Positions 1-12,000 of a DNA stretch of 64,000 nucleotides are shown here, piece after piece (the stretch's first letter is position 1; each line of letters begins with the position of its first letter). Location: contig NC_064754.1 of NCBI RefSeq assembly GCF_011397635.1, positions 33,026,543-33,090,542 on the forward strand. The letters are read 5' to 3'. The stretch comes from Epinephelus fuscoguttatus (Eukaryota > Chordata > Actinopteri > Perciformes > Serranidae). The position numbers were made by a program, and so were the translations under genes. The notes beneath the pieces were generated by a model that worked only from the letters and a program-made list of their open reading frames with translations, was not told where the DNA came from and made no database searches.

Positions 1-433
1 GATAACGAAAAAACAGCTACAAGTTAGAGGGAATAGTGATGAAGTGGTAAAACTTGGCATTGATCCACAGCCTCAGACAGATGCGTTCAAGCGTGCCGTG
101 CACACAAGCTCAGTTGGTAGGCGATACTATATTTTCACATTTTTAACAATGCAATTTAAAAGTTTTGATTTTTATTGATAACCTACATTTACCAACAACA
201 GAAAGCCTACATTTAGCACCAAAAAAATATGTAAAAAAAAATAAATAAAAATAAATAAATAAATAACAAAACGAATATCGAATACCAAATTTTCATAATG
301 AATACCTACCCATAGAAACGAATATTCAAATATCCAAATATTTGGGTACAGCCCTACCTGTTACATATAAAATAAAACAGCTTTACTGCATGATGACCAA
401 TAAAGCCACTGATAGAATTATGATCTAACTCAC
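1..433 (-). other. tdrd7 intron, left window edge
   Basis: AT-rich intronic DNA with a short (AAAT)n stretch near 228-268. No exon with the expected tdrd7 C-terminal sequence is visible on either strand. Confidence 0.6.
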
Positions 434-981
434 CTGCCAGTTGTGCAGTGATGGCCTGGAAGGGCAGTTGTCTGAATTCCTCTATCAAGGGTCGGAGGAA
501 AGCACTGCGGATCAGCTCATGTTTACCGTGGTCCAACTCGAAGACAGAAACCAGCCCGTTGGCCAGAATCCCCTTGACCTGCACACGGTGCCAGCTGGAT
601 AGAGGCAGGCATCAGTTAACCACCAATCATCAGACAATAGCAAGATCTTGTTGTTATCTCTGTATTTTTGACAGTATTGAAAATCATAGCATCAGTATTT
701 CTATATACCCTGTTATAACTTAATACTGTGATACCGCCCAAGCCTAATGTCACGTTTGAATCAGGTGCAAACACATTTTTCACTTACTTCTTGTCTATTT
801 TGGCAGCATAGATCTCTCCTGTCTGAATGGGCGGGGCTGAGTTGGTCTTCCATATCTTGTTGTAATAGAGGATCATCTCCCCCATCAGCACCACCAGTTT
901 ATACAGGTCCTGCCATAGCTGCATCACAAAGTAACCAGGGTGGCAGGCCACTGGCACAAACACGTCCATATTCTGACCAGG
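434..981 (-). CDS. tdrd7: tdrd7 coding exons 19-20: third Tudor domain, incomplete
   Basis: Exon 19 (981-788) encodes [20 protein letters not shown] and YAAKIDKN. Exon 20 (594-434) encodes [28 protein letters not shown] and [12 protein letters not shown]. Both match the C-terminal Tudor of TDRD7. In vertebrates a further 60 or so residues follow. The donor CAG|GTGAG at 434/433 shows that the ORF continues outside this window. Confidence 0.9.
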
Positions 982-3900
982 CTGAAAGAAGACAGGGAAA
1001 AGAATAAGTGTATATTACCACAGGTTTTGTTTAATATTCACATTCTGAAGTTCACAGAATGAGGTTTCCAGAATGAACTATATTGAGGCTGTAACCACAA
1101 GTTGTTAAACTTTACATTACTTTTACACGACACAGCAGCAACTGAAATAACTTACAGCTCACTAGTACAAAAATTAATTGGTAGTTTTGACAGTGAGCTT
1201 TGTTTTAGATTTGATCCATTAGGGTGCCCCAGGAATATGTCCTAAAACACGGAAATTACTTAGCATTTTACCACTCACGATTCCCTCGTCTCAAAGTCAG
1301 TGGCTTTTAATGAGTTTTTGGTTGATGCCTGCAATAAAGTTTGTGGTTAACACAAGCTTTGCAGACCTTCACGTTTTGTTCTACTCATGAACTCTGAAGC
1401 TTCTATACATCTTAATAAAGGTGGTTGCTAACAAGTGGCTAAATGAGACTACAGAATATCACCACACAGAGCCGCTGCCAACACAGCTTTAGTCTTGTTA
1501 TGATGGTGACGTTGGGTCATGCAACCATAGTGAAATTCATTTATAGCCCAACGTTAGCTTTTTGCTTCAGGCAGTTGCATTTAGGCTTTAATAATAATGA
1601 AAGTGGTGTTCATTTGTGGAGATTATCTTGCTGAACACAACGTGTAAGTATCAAAATTGTTTGTTTGCGACAGAGCTTATTTTTAGCAATAATCAAAAAT
1701 CCAACAGGATAACCCCATAGGCTTTTTGACGAGGGAACCAATGCAACACCAACTTCTGCGTCAGCTTAGAGTAAAACATCATCCATGAGACACTTACTGT
1801 TTGCAAACATAACTTTGAAACAGACAGCAGATATGTACACTGCAAGTTACTATTGTAGGAACATGATATTTGTTGTAATACAAATGTTAAGCAAGCTAAC
1901 TAAGCTAAACGCTGACATCTGCCTGTCCAACAGAAAAAGACCAACTCTGCGTCACTCTTCATCCTGTCCTTCCTGAAGCAGCAGAGGTGGAAGGCAACCC
2001 TAGACTCATTTTGAAAAAGCTTTATCCACTTTGTCTTTTTCCTTACTATTTTCGCATTTAATTTTTTATTTCGTTCTTTTGTTTTTAATTACTGCCTGAG
2101 GGCAATATGCCCAGGAACGTCTGTACTGTACTACTGTACTTGTACTGTGTGTATGTCCTAATTTTCTGTTAGTTTTCACTCAGTAGCATCCTTTATTAGG
2201 AAAATCCCACATGGTATACCTTGAAGTTATCTTGTTCTTGAATATAAATCTATTAACAAATGATGAATCATAAAATGATAAAGATGACTGACTGTCACCT
2301 GAAGACAAGCCATGATGCACATATTTTACATCTACCCCCCATGACAGGTGAGCCAATACAGACAGTGTGTTCATCTCCACATACCTGGGGGAGCTCCAGC
2401 GGGGGAGGCAGTGGAAGTGGCTGCATCTCAGCTTTGGTGGCTGTATCTGCAGAGAGAGTGTTCTCTGCTCCGGGAAGAGGTTGGGCTGAGGCCGTGACAA
2501 TAGGTTGTGGGACAGGGCTGCTCAGAGTCAACTTCTCCACCAGAGCACTGAGACCTAGACATTTGTAAAAACAGAGGTACATGCAAAGCACTTTCAAATT
2601 AAAGCTGAGTCAGCACTTTAATGTCACAGTCCAGATTTATTTCAAAGTCATTGTGCTAATATATATAAATCCAACAATAACAAAAGATGTTTGACCGTCC
2701 TGATACCTTGACTTCACATGGTGAACAGTTGGGAGGACTCTTTCAAAAAGTTTCACAAGCTCATGTATACAAATGCTGACTGTATACAGGGGTCATCCCA
2801 GACCTAGAATAGACTATGTGTCTGATGTAAAATATTATTACCTGTATCCACACTGCTGTTGTAGCTGGCGATTGTGTTGTTGTTCTGTGTTGTGAGTTTC
2901 TGCCACAGCTCTGACTGGGCCAGCTGGTGGTTGATGCTCTTATCCAGCTCCTGACCGTCAGCACCGATGAAGAGGTACATATAGACCAGCCGGTCCCCTT
3001 TGTGCTGGTCTAATTTCAAGATCTGAAATGAGGGAACAAAGGGAGAAAACAAACACATATAAAGATACAGAGACAGTGAAGTAACCATTGTTGTTTGGGG
3101 CTGTTCTCTCACAGGGCCTTCCTGGTAAGCTTGATTTGCAGTGTTTATATTTGGCATATCTGAAGCTAGATCAACACTGTTTTGCTTCAAGCAGTCAAGC
3201 CTATATAATTGGGGTTGGAGACACAGAATATACCCTATGTATTGCAGCTTGTTCCTCCTTGGATGTATAACTATATCGTAAACACTGAGTATAAACTATC
3301 ACGTCTCTTTTTTTAAGCCACCAGCATGAGACTCACTTTGGTTCTCTTGCTCCCTCCTGTGGCTCTCTCCCTCTCACAGACAAACACAAAGAAAGACTAA
3401 AAAACGTGGTATGTCATACACACTCCTCTACCAAGCTAGAAAACTTTATCCTGAGTGATGGTGTGTGAGACAGCGAAGCCTGTGTCATTTCTGCAGGGCT
3501 CTAGACCATGACTATCTAGTCACATTATGAGACCATGAAGCACCAGTGCGACTTACAAATACTATTAATATGTGACCTGGAGAGCTGTTAGTTTGTTTCC
3601 AGCCCACAGTTAATAAATCCTTACATTTAACAGTGCAGCAGCAACAGTTTAACTCTCTCACATTGACCAGAAGCTTCCAGTTCATAGCAAATACATCAAC
3701 ACTTCCTGCCTGAGATGAGGCGGGTGCTTCAAAATAAAAGCACTAGTGGGTCGGCTTTAATCTACTCAATTACAACAATACCTAGTTTAACTTTTTATTT
3801 AACTTTATCATAACACAGCTCAGTGGCCTAGCGGTAGAGTGTCTGCCGTCCGTTGTGGGTTCGATCCGGGTCATACCAAAGACTATAAAAATGGGACCCG

Positions 3901-5454
3901 TTGCCTACCTGCTTGGCACTCAGCATCAGGGGTTGGAATTGGGGGGTTAGATCACCACGATACCCGAGCACGGCACCGCTACTGCTTACCGCTCCCTCAG
4001 GGGATGGGTCAAATGCAGAGAACAAATTTCTCAGGTGTGTAACAATCAGTGGGACTTTAATGCTATAGTTGGTAATGTTGGAGAGCTAGCAAGATTTGAA
4101 AGCAGCACCTCCTCTAAGCTCCACCCCTCCTCCCCCTCCCGTCAGTGCTCCATCCAAAGCCACGGCCCCACACAAACTTGAACACGCATCCTGCAGTAGG
4201 TAGGAGTCAGCAGGGCAGAGGATAGCCGAGTAAAATAACAAATCCCCCCGAAGCAAACAAATAATTACCTGTCCAACAGAAAGACAGCAAACTCTGCATC
4301 ACTTTTCAGGCCCTTCAGCTCCCTCAGTTGCCTCCACCGTTCAAAAGCTGCACCGATGTTGATGTGTGGTTTGTCCTCTCGCTTTATCCAAAGCCTTTTT
4401 CGTTGCAGCCTTTTCTGCCTCCGACTTTCTTTTCTCAGCCTGTTTAGCGGGGCGAGCCGTTACAAGTAACGTTGGAAGTGCTATTTTTGGCTGCATTTCC
4501 TGTGCCATTGTTCAGCAAACTTATTCTCCTGCTAACTCGGTATTTCTGCTGAGGAGTGTGCTGAGGAAGGAGGCGGAGTGAAGACTGTCCCTCGCTGCAG
4601 GGAGAGAGGAGAGGACTTCCCCGGAGGTTGGCCTCTTTACCCGGTCTCTCTCCTTCACACTTCGACTTATTTTCATTGTGCCAATGGTGGCTTGGAAAAC
4701 CGCCCCTAACTGTGTCACACAGGCAGAAAGGAAGGCGGCCGGAGCTCAGCCGGTCCCCTTCTCCACACTTTGACTTATTTTATCCTACTTGGTTCTATTT
4801 CACCCTCTCTGGGAGCCTGGGCTCACCGCACAGCAGCCCACCGCATGCATCCATCCATCCATCCCTCCCTCGCAGCCCCGCACATATACCCCCGAGGCTC
4901 GGCTCTCTCTCACCGCACAGTGGCCCTTCACATCCCTCCCTCGCCACCCCGCACATATACTCCTGAGCCTCAGTGCCCCTCCTTGACCAACTAACCTAAA
5001 TACTATAAACACACTACTAACTGTAAACGTACACTAAAATACACTATGCTAACAATACAATTCGACAAATTACTAACTATTCTCTCTGCTCTACTACTCT
5101 CTCTGCTCTGATCCAACCTACTCGCTATCAGTTTGATAACTGCTGACAGAATGGTTTTATAGTAAGGGGAGGAGTAAAGGGAGGAGGGCAGGCTTTAGCA
5201 TGGACGGTTAGTGATGTCATTCGCCCCCAATGTAATGTAATGTAAATTCAAATGTAGTAACCAGGTTTCAAGCTGTAGAGGGCACTCCATAGCACATTTT
5301 TAAAATAAAATGTAGATTTTCAACAGTTTGCACTAAACTGTCAAGATTTTGAGCAGGATCAGTCAGTAACACTACTATACAACCAGAAACAATGATTATC
5401 AGCTTGGTTTTAGGGTTTAGTTACTCTTTAACTGTAGCCTACAGTAGTTTAGAG

Positions 5455-5495
<41 letters not shown>

Positions 5496-6024
5496 TGTGT
5501 ACCGCGGTTTGCCACAATACTGTGGCATTTCAACCATATTGAACAGGGTCTAACGTGGGGGCACCAACATTTACTCCACGGTCAAAGTCACTTAGATCAA
5601 ATTTCTTCCCAACTCTGATGCTTGGACTAAACCCATTAACACCTGTTAACATCTGGCTTTTTATGTAATGGGAAAGGTTACAATCAGTATTCACGCCCGG
5701 GTCAAATGACTCTGCAGTAGTCGCATATTTATGAGCTCCAGCTCCTATTTGCAGTGATGGAAATACAAAACTCATATTGCTCTAATTTTAGCACCTTTGC
5801 CAGTGCGATGCATTGATAGCTGCCGGAAAATACACCTTTTCTTGTGTTTAAAATCCCTCATCCACATGCTAATTTTGGTTAAAAAGGGGAATTACAGTAT
5901 GTTACCTTCATTTTGCAGTCTTCAGAACCCAGGACCGCCTCCTTCACCCACAGAACAGCCTCTGGGCTCCAGTCCCCCTCTGGAACTGTTACATCAGCCA
6001 GGCGACATTTGATAGCCTGAAGAG

Positions 6025-6056
<32 letters not shown>

Positions 6057-9000
6057 AGCACAGTTATGTTTTAGACCGATTCACAACATTATCATCTTTA
6101 GAAACAATGCTGGCTGATGTGCAAGCCAATGACAGACATGTTCAACAAAACAGCAATTCACATTTACAATTTATCAAAAAAAATTAAGCTTCCTTAGTCT
6201 CAGTCTTACACTGTGTCTCCTGAAACAGTGAAAATTTATCAACAATGACTTGCTTCAAACTCAATATTTTTAAAATATTGATATAATATTGAGGTACACC
6301 ACTGCAAGCACGATGACAGCCCAACTTTTGTCCAGGAATCAAAAAGGAGTCCTTTACAGTAAATACAGTAGCAGGAGCTTCAAATCAATGTGCAGAGGAA
6401 AATATGCTCCTGCAGTCACTGGACTGGTTAAGATTATGGTGCATCTGCTGCCGCCACAACAAACACACAGAAACAACTGACCAGTGGTGGGATGATGATG
6501 AAGCTTTTGACGAAAAGGGGAGGGATCTCTCGAAGATCAGTGACCTCTACAGTTGCTGAGACACCCAAGTCAATGTAGAGGATCTCAATCACTCTGTTGC
6601 CATACATGGTGGTTATCTGAAAACAAGAGCAACAACATGTCTGTGGGTGTCAAAGAAATATGACCTCAAACTCTTCTGATCAACAATACGACATCACCAT
6701 AGTTTCAATGTCCAAAATTATCATATGCTTTTAAGATTTTCCAAAAAATATATTTCATTGATTCTATTCTTACCTCCACTCTGGACCACATTCCCTTGTA
6801 GCGGGCGAGACAGAGCTTGCCAACAAAGGGTCTGGACACCAGGGACTCAGACGTCATCTAACAAGAACAATTACAAAAACACAATTATCAAGACTCTTTA
6901 CCTTTCCTGAGAGGAATTTTTGAGCTGTGTGAAATCAAACACAGTAGCTAGACAGACCTGTGTCATGTTCGCTTTGAAACGTATGAGTCGTGTTAAGTTA
7001 CTGCTGATGAAAACCCAACATTTCCTTATTTTGCTGCTTCACAATAAAAGCTTTAACATAACAAAATAATGGGGAGCTTTTATTGTGAAGAATCTATAGG
7101 AAATAAAATGTGTTAATCACTAAATCAGCAGAGCAGAATCAGTCAAAGTGAGATGTTGATGCAGAGCTGCAGACAACAGGCTCTTACTGCACGACTGCAA
7201 ACAGCTCACCTCCAACAGGTAAACTTGTTTTACCTGCCCTGCTGTGTGATGGCTTAACACTTGCAACAAAAATAACAGCAAGTTTAGCCATTGATCAGCC
7301 TATTGCTTTGAAATGTCATCACTCAAGAGAAGCTGTTATCAGTTAAAGACACCTTCAAGCAGGGAGCCCTGTTGTAATGGAGACACAAATCCCTGCCGTG
7401 CTGGGCTGACAGGCCAAACTAAAGCAAACCAAGCCAAGCCAGCCCATGACTGTCTCAAAGAGGTAGACCATCCTTGAAGAGGGGCTCCTATCAACCTCAC
7501 CAGATATGGAAATGAAATGTATTCGGGAGCCAAACCATTAAGTGGTTTAAAGTTGACTATTGAAGCTTGTGTAATACACTGCTTGTGTAAAGCAAAGAAT
7601 TCAGTGTGTACGCATTAGAAATCCTGACTTAAAGTTTTGTGACGCCACACTGAAGTCATGGATTTCACATGATCATCATCAACTATCGAAGGCAAAATCC
7701 CAATTTCATCAAAAACTGGGATGTGGCATCACACATTGAAGGGTTTCAAAGATGTGTGGCAACAGCATTGTGTTTGTGATTCAGTGTGGGTTTATGCCTG
7801 CTCTAAATATTTGGATAAAGTCATCCCTCCCCTTTCTCACATCACAACTCAATGACTGTAAAACCTTGTTTGCCTTGCTCCGTCAGCACTGGAACGCCTC
7901 TGAATAAAAACAAGGTGTAGATCCTATCTTACAGGCCTGTTTTCACCAAGCAAGTTGAGCTTTGGAAAGTGCTGCATGTTTCAGTGAACTGACTATAGTT
8001 ATGATAGCACTGACTAAACAGTTAATTCAAACAGCTCATTCATTGAATTTGTGCATTATCTTGAGAAGAAAACAGCCTCTCTCTGCATCAAGCAGCCCAC
8101 TGAACAGACACCTGATAACTACACTGCTGGTATTCAATATACCATCACTGCAAAACATAAAATGCTTTCCATTACTCATTTACCTGGGAAATAAAGAAAG
8201 ACTCTGTTTCTTCCAGCAGCTTGCGGAGTCTTGTGGTTCCTCTGGAAGGCAGCTGGCAGTAGATGATACCATCTGCACACACATTTGTGACAAACACATC
8301 CTGATAGGTAACATTTACCTACAGGTAACAGAGAGATTGATGTTAGATAACACACAGATGATTAACACTGAGGACCTAACAATCATGGCTGACCATCTGC
8401 TGGTTTGAATTCCAACTGAATAAGACCCCTATTAATTAACACAACTCCCAAAACACACACAGGCCAATATGACAATAGTACAACAGCACCACTCACTTGT
8501 AGATCTGAGCTAAAAAAATGGGAAACTGCCCCTTTGCTGCCATTTAATTGGCTTTATACATGCATAGGTTTGTTATATGCATACACAAAATGTTATTCTA
8601 ACAGAGGGCTCTCCTTGATCTTATGCATTACACTCTACTAATCCTTACAGTCAGAGGGTTGTTCATGGTCACATCTCGGAGAGCCTTCAGGCAGGCTGAG
8701 TTGATGTTGATGTCTTCAGCCTGAGAAGTGTCGTACAACACTGTGACAGGCGTATTATTCTGTTGATGTGGCTCTAACGTCTCCATCAGCAGGATCTTTT
8801 CCACTGCCAACTTGTCCAGTAAAGACAGCACCTCTGGATGGGAGCTGAATGCCTCGAGACCTGGGAGAAAGGAAGAGAGAGAGATGAGAAGAAGAGGGAA
8901 GAGGTAGAGGAAGGACCAGAGAAGTTCTATTAGTAGTGATACCGAACCTACACTGTACATCTATTGGCTGATGTAAACGTTTTGTCGGTTCTCCTGTACC

Positions 9001-12000
9001 CAAAACAAGTCCTAACATCATTTCCTTTTTCTCTTTATACCTGCAAGTCTGACATTGATAGCCTGGAACGGCAGGGAGAGGAAGTCCTGATGCAGGTCCA
9101 GCAGATTAGTCTCACTGGTTTCCACAGAGAAGCCATAGTCCACATAGTATACCTGGCACAGACAGACAGACAAAAGTTCTTTTGCAGCAGAAATACAGAC
9201 ACCATCCTGTAGCTACCAAATGTCTTCCTTCAACAAACTGAAGATCACCACAAGCTGTGTCCCAGAGTCGTTTTGGTTTAGATTATGATTTACATTGTGA
9301 ATATTTTTCTTAACGAAAACAACAGATTACCTTGACCTTGTCAGGGGCCACAACCTCCACGACCTGAGCTCTTGCAAGCTCATCTCCTTCCTCCCCTCTT
9401 ACTGCCACCAGCTGACCAACAACAGGTTTAGAGAGAGAATGGTGGGTGGAGTTTTGGTTGTAGAAGGAGCACATGGCCTGCTCCATGGCCTCCTGGGCAT
9501 TGGAGTAGACCTCACCTACGTACCTGAACAGAAAGACAAACTTTTCTCAATCTGTGCAAGGTAGTCTTCAAAGACACTAACCTGTATGTTACATTAACAA
9601 AGCAAACACGAGTGGTTGCTCATATTTTTGTTTTTATGTTGTTCTCTTAAGATAGCAAGATAAAGCTGTTCTAAAATTATTCTGCACACCCTTGTAGGCC
9701 TGATAGCATAAATACTTGTAGAAATACTAAGGAGGTGGAAGGAGAGGTCAACAACATTATTCAGAAGTTCAGTGTAATACCTTGGCACACAATACTGGCA
9801 TATTAAACAGAAGGTCAGATCCTGCAGCTGCAGAGATGAAATTAGACAATGCATGTGCTACCTGGTGCTTGTGGATCAAGGTGGAGAAAGAGAAAAAGCT
9901 GTTTCTAATAATTGCTCTCCATTTTAAGCAAAAACCACCTGTTCTTGTGTTGCACTAACATTTTGCAACAGTGCACAATCAAATACAACATTGTTTAGAG
10001 TAGGCAACCACCCTACACTGGAAGAAGCTTATTGATTTAATACATGATGTACATGTCACCTACATCAGTCATAAATGTTAATATTTTGAGATTAAAAAAA
10101 AATCCTCACACAGCTTCAGGAACACTTAATTTCATTCATGTCTGCAAGAATAAAGTGTGTCTCACCTTACAGTAACAGCATTGCTGTTCTGGGCATCAGT
10201 AATCAGCACAGAGGGGTACTGCTCTGAGGGAAGAACCAGACTAGGAGGCACTACAGGACCCAGGACCTCCAGGCCAGAGGGAAGGGGATGGCTTTTGCCT
10301 CGCTGGCTGTCTTGGCTGTCTGTGGCTTCTATGTCTGCTCTGCTGGAGAAATACAGAATGGCCTGCCCACAGGAAAGTACATCAACAACAAACACATTAA
10401 CAGACACAAATAGTTTACCAGCATGTAACCTGAGCTCCTCAAAGAGTTAAAGGTCACATTAAAGAAGAAATAATTTGTACTGTTAGAAAAACATCCATCG
10501 AGCGAGCATTAAACGTGAGAATAAGATAACTTCACACTACTGTTGAGGACTTAACTTGTACAAAGCGCTAACTCTGGTATATATTGTGTCATCTCATTCA
10601 TTTACCTTTCTCTTGTCATGCGGAATAGGATACTCCACGCTGCAGAAATCCAGCAAGAGAGACAAGTTGTCCAAAACGTGTTCGGGGAATGGTGTCTTGT
10701 ACGTGTCCATAAAGAGTTTGGGCAAAGCATGGGCCCACAGACCTTGACTGTACTTAGACAGAAGCTCCTTTATTCTCTCACGCAACTCAGCTGACACAAC
10801 GTCAGCAGGAGATTTTGGTGGAGGACAAGGGGCAGAATTGGAGTTAGGAGAGAATGTGACCTTCAAAAGAGGTAAAATTTCAGGGTCGGTTTGGATGGAG
10901 GAAGCCAGTGGAGGAGCGTTGGTTGATGCAGGCCAAGTCCAGGTGGAAGCTGAGGGCTGAGTGTTTTGGCTGTGGTTGAGGGTGGCTGCGGGCAAGTTGT
11001 TATCATCTTTACATCCACCATTGACTGCAGGATTAACACATGGGGGATTCGGTGAAGCAGGAGCTGGGTCATGGGCAAGTTGTGGATGAAAAATGAAGGT
11101 GGGCTTAGCCAAGGGGCAAACTCTTGGTTTAGGGACGGGGGGGGGACAGTGGGGGTTGGAAAGCTGTTCAGTAGCTGATGGGCGTAAAGAAAGGAGTGTG
11201 TTGATTCTTCTTGAATCAGAGGGCGATGTCGGAGGCGTGGTGGTGTTGGGACTTCCAGGGAAAACACAAGGCTTAGAAGGCAGAGGAGGGTAGATTAGGC
11301 GGTCGGCTCGATTGGTGCTCTGCATTTGCTCCACCTGTGGAAAGAGATTTTAACTCCTATCAGTTCCTGTTAAGGCTGTTAAACCTCTGATGGAACCTTC
11401 AACTGTATTTGGAAAACAGTTTTTCTACCTAAAACCCAACTACCTGTATTCAAATAAGATATTTTCCACTTAAAGACCAGATATGCAAGTTTGTACAGGC
11501 CTCAAACTATACACTCACAAGGCTTCACAATGCCTACTTTGTTTAACTGGTTGGAATAAATATTTGTACATATACAAAAAAAACCTTACTGACTCACCAT
11601 ACTGACGTCCGTCCACTTTTCCAGATCTATGAGCACCTGAGGGTGGAGGCTCTCACCAAACATTTCTCTGTAGACTGCGGGCAGTTTCGACATCCACAGT
11701 CCACTGCAGTATTTCTCCAGCACCTGAGTGATTCTGCTCTGCACCAGCTCCACGTCATACGAACCAGACTGCATGGGGACATTCACATGATTGATCACTA
11801 TGAGTATGTCCCCATGTTATTGTTTTTTTAAACCAGTTTCACAGTTTCTTGCCTCAAATCAAATAAATAAAACAAACACAGATATCAACTAATAAAAATT
11901 AACTCATTAAAAGCAGTAAAGGAAAAGAAATGCTATGACATCACTGATTGGGGTGCAAAAACAGAAACAGACATCATTCACATATAAGACGAACAGACAC

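Noticed and set aside
3822-3870. tRNA-like A and B boxes
   Set aside because: No complete cloverleaf. The tRNA-like head is followed by a SINE body, so it is the head of a SINE and not a tRNA gene.
8755-9021. Minus-strand frames overlapping tdrd7 exons 11-12 in other frames
   Set aside because: Shadow frames of real exons.
10863-11293. Alternative frames on both strands across the long tdrd7 exon 8
   Set aside because: Shadows caused by the proline-rich composition of the true frame.
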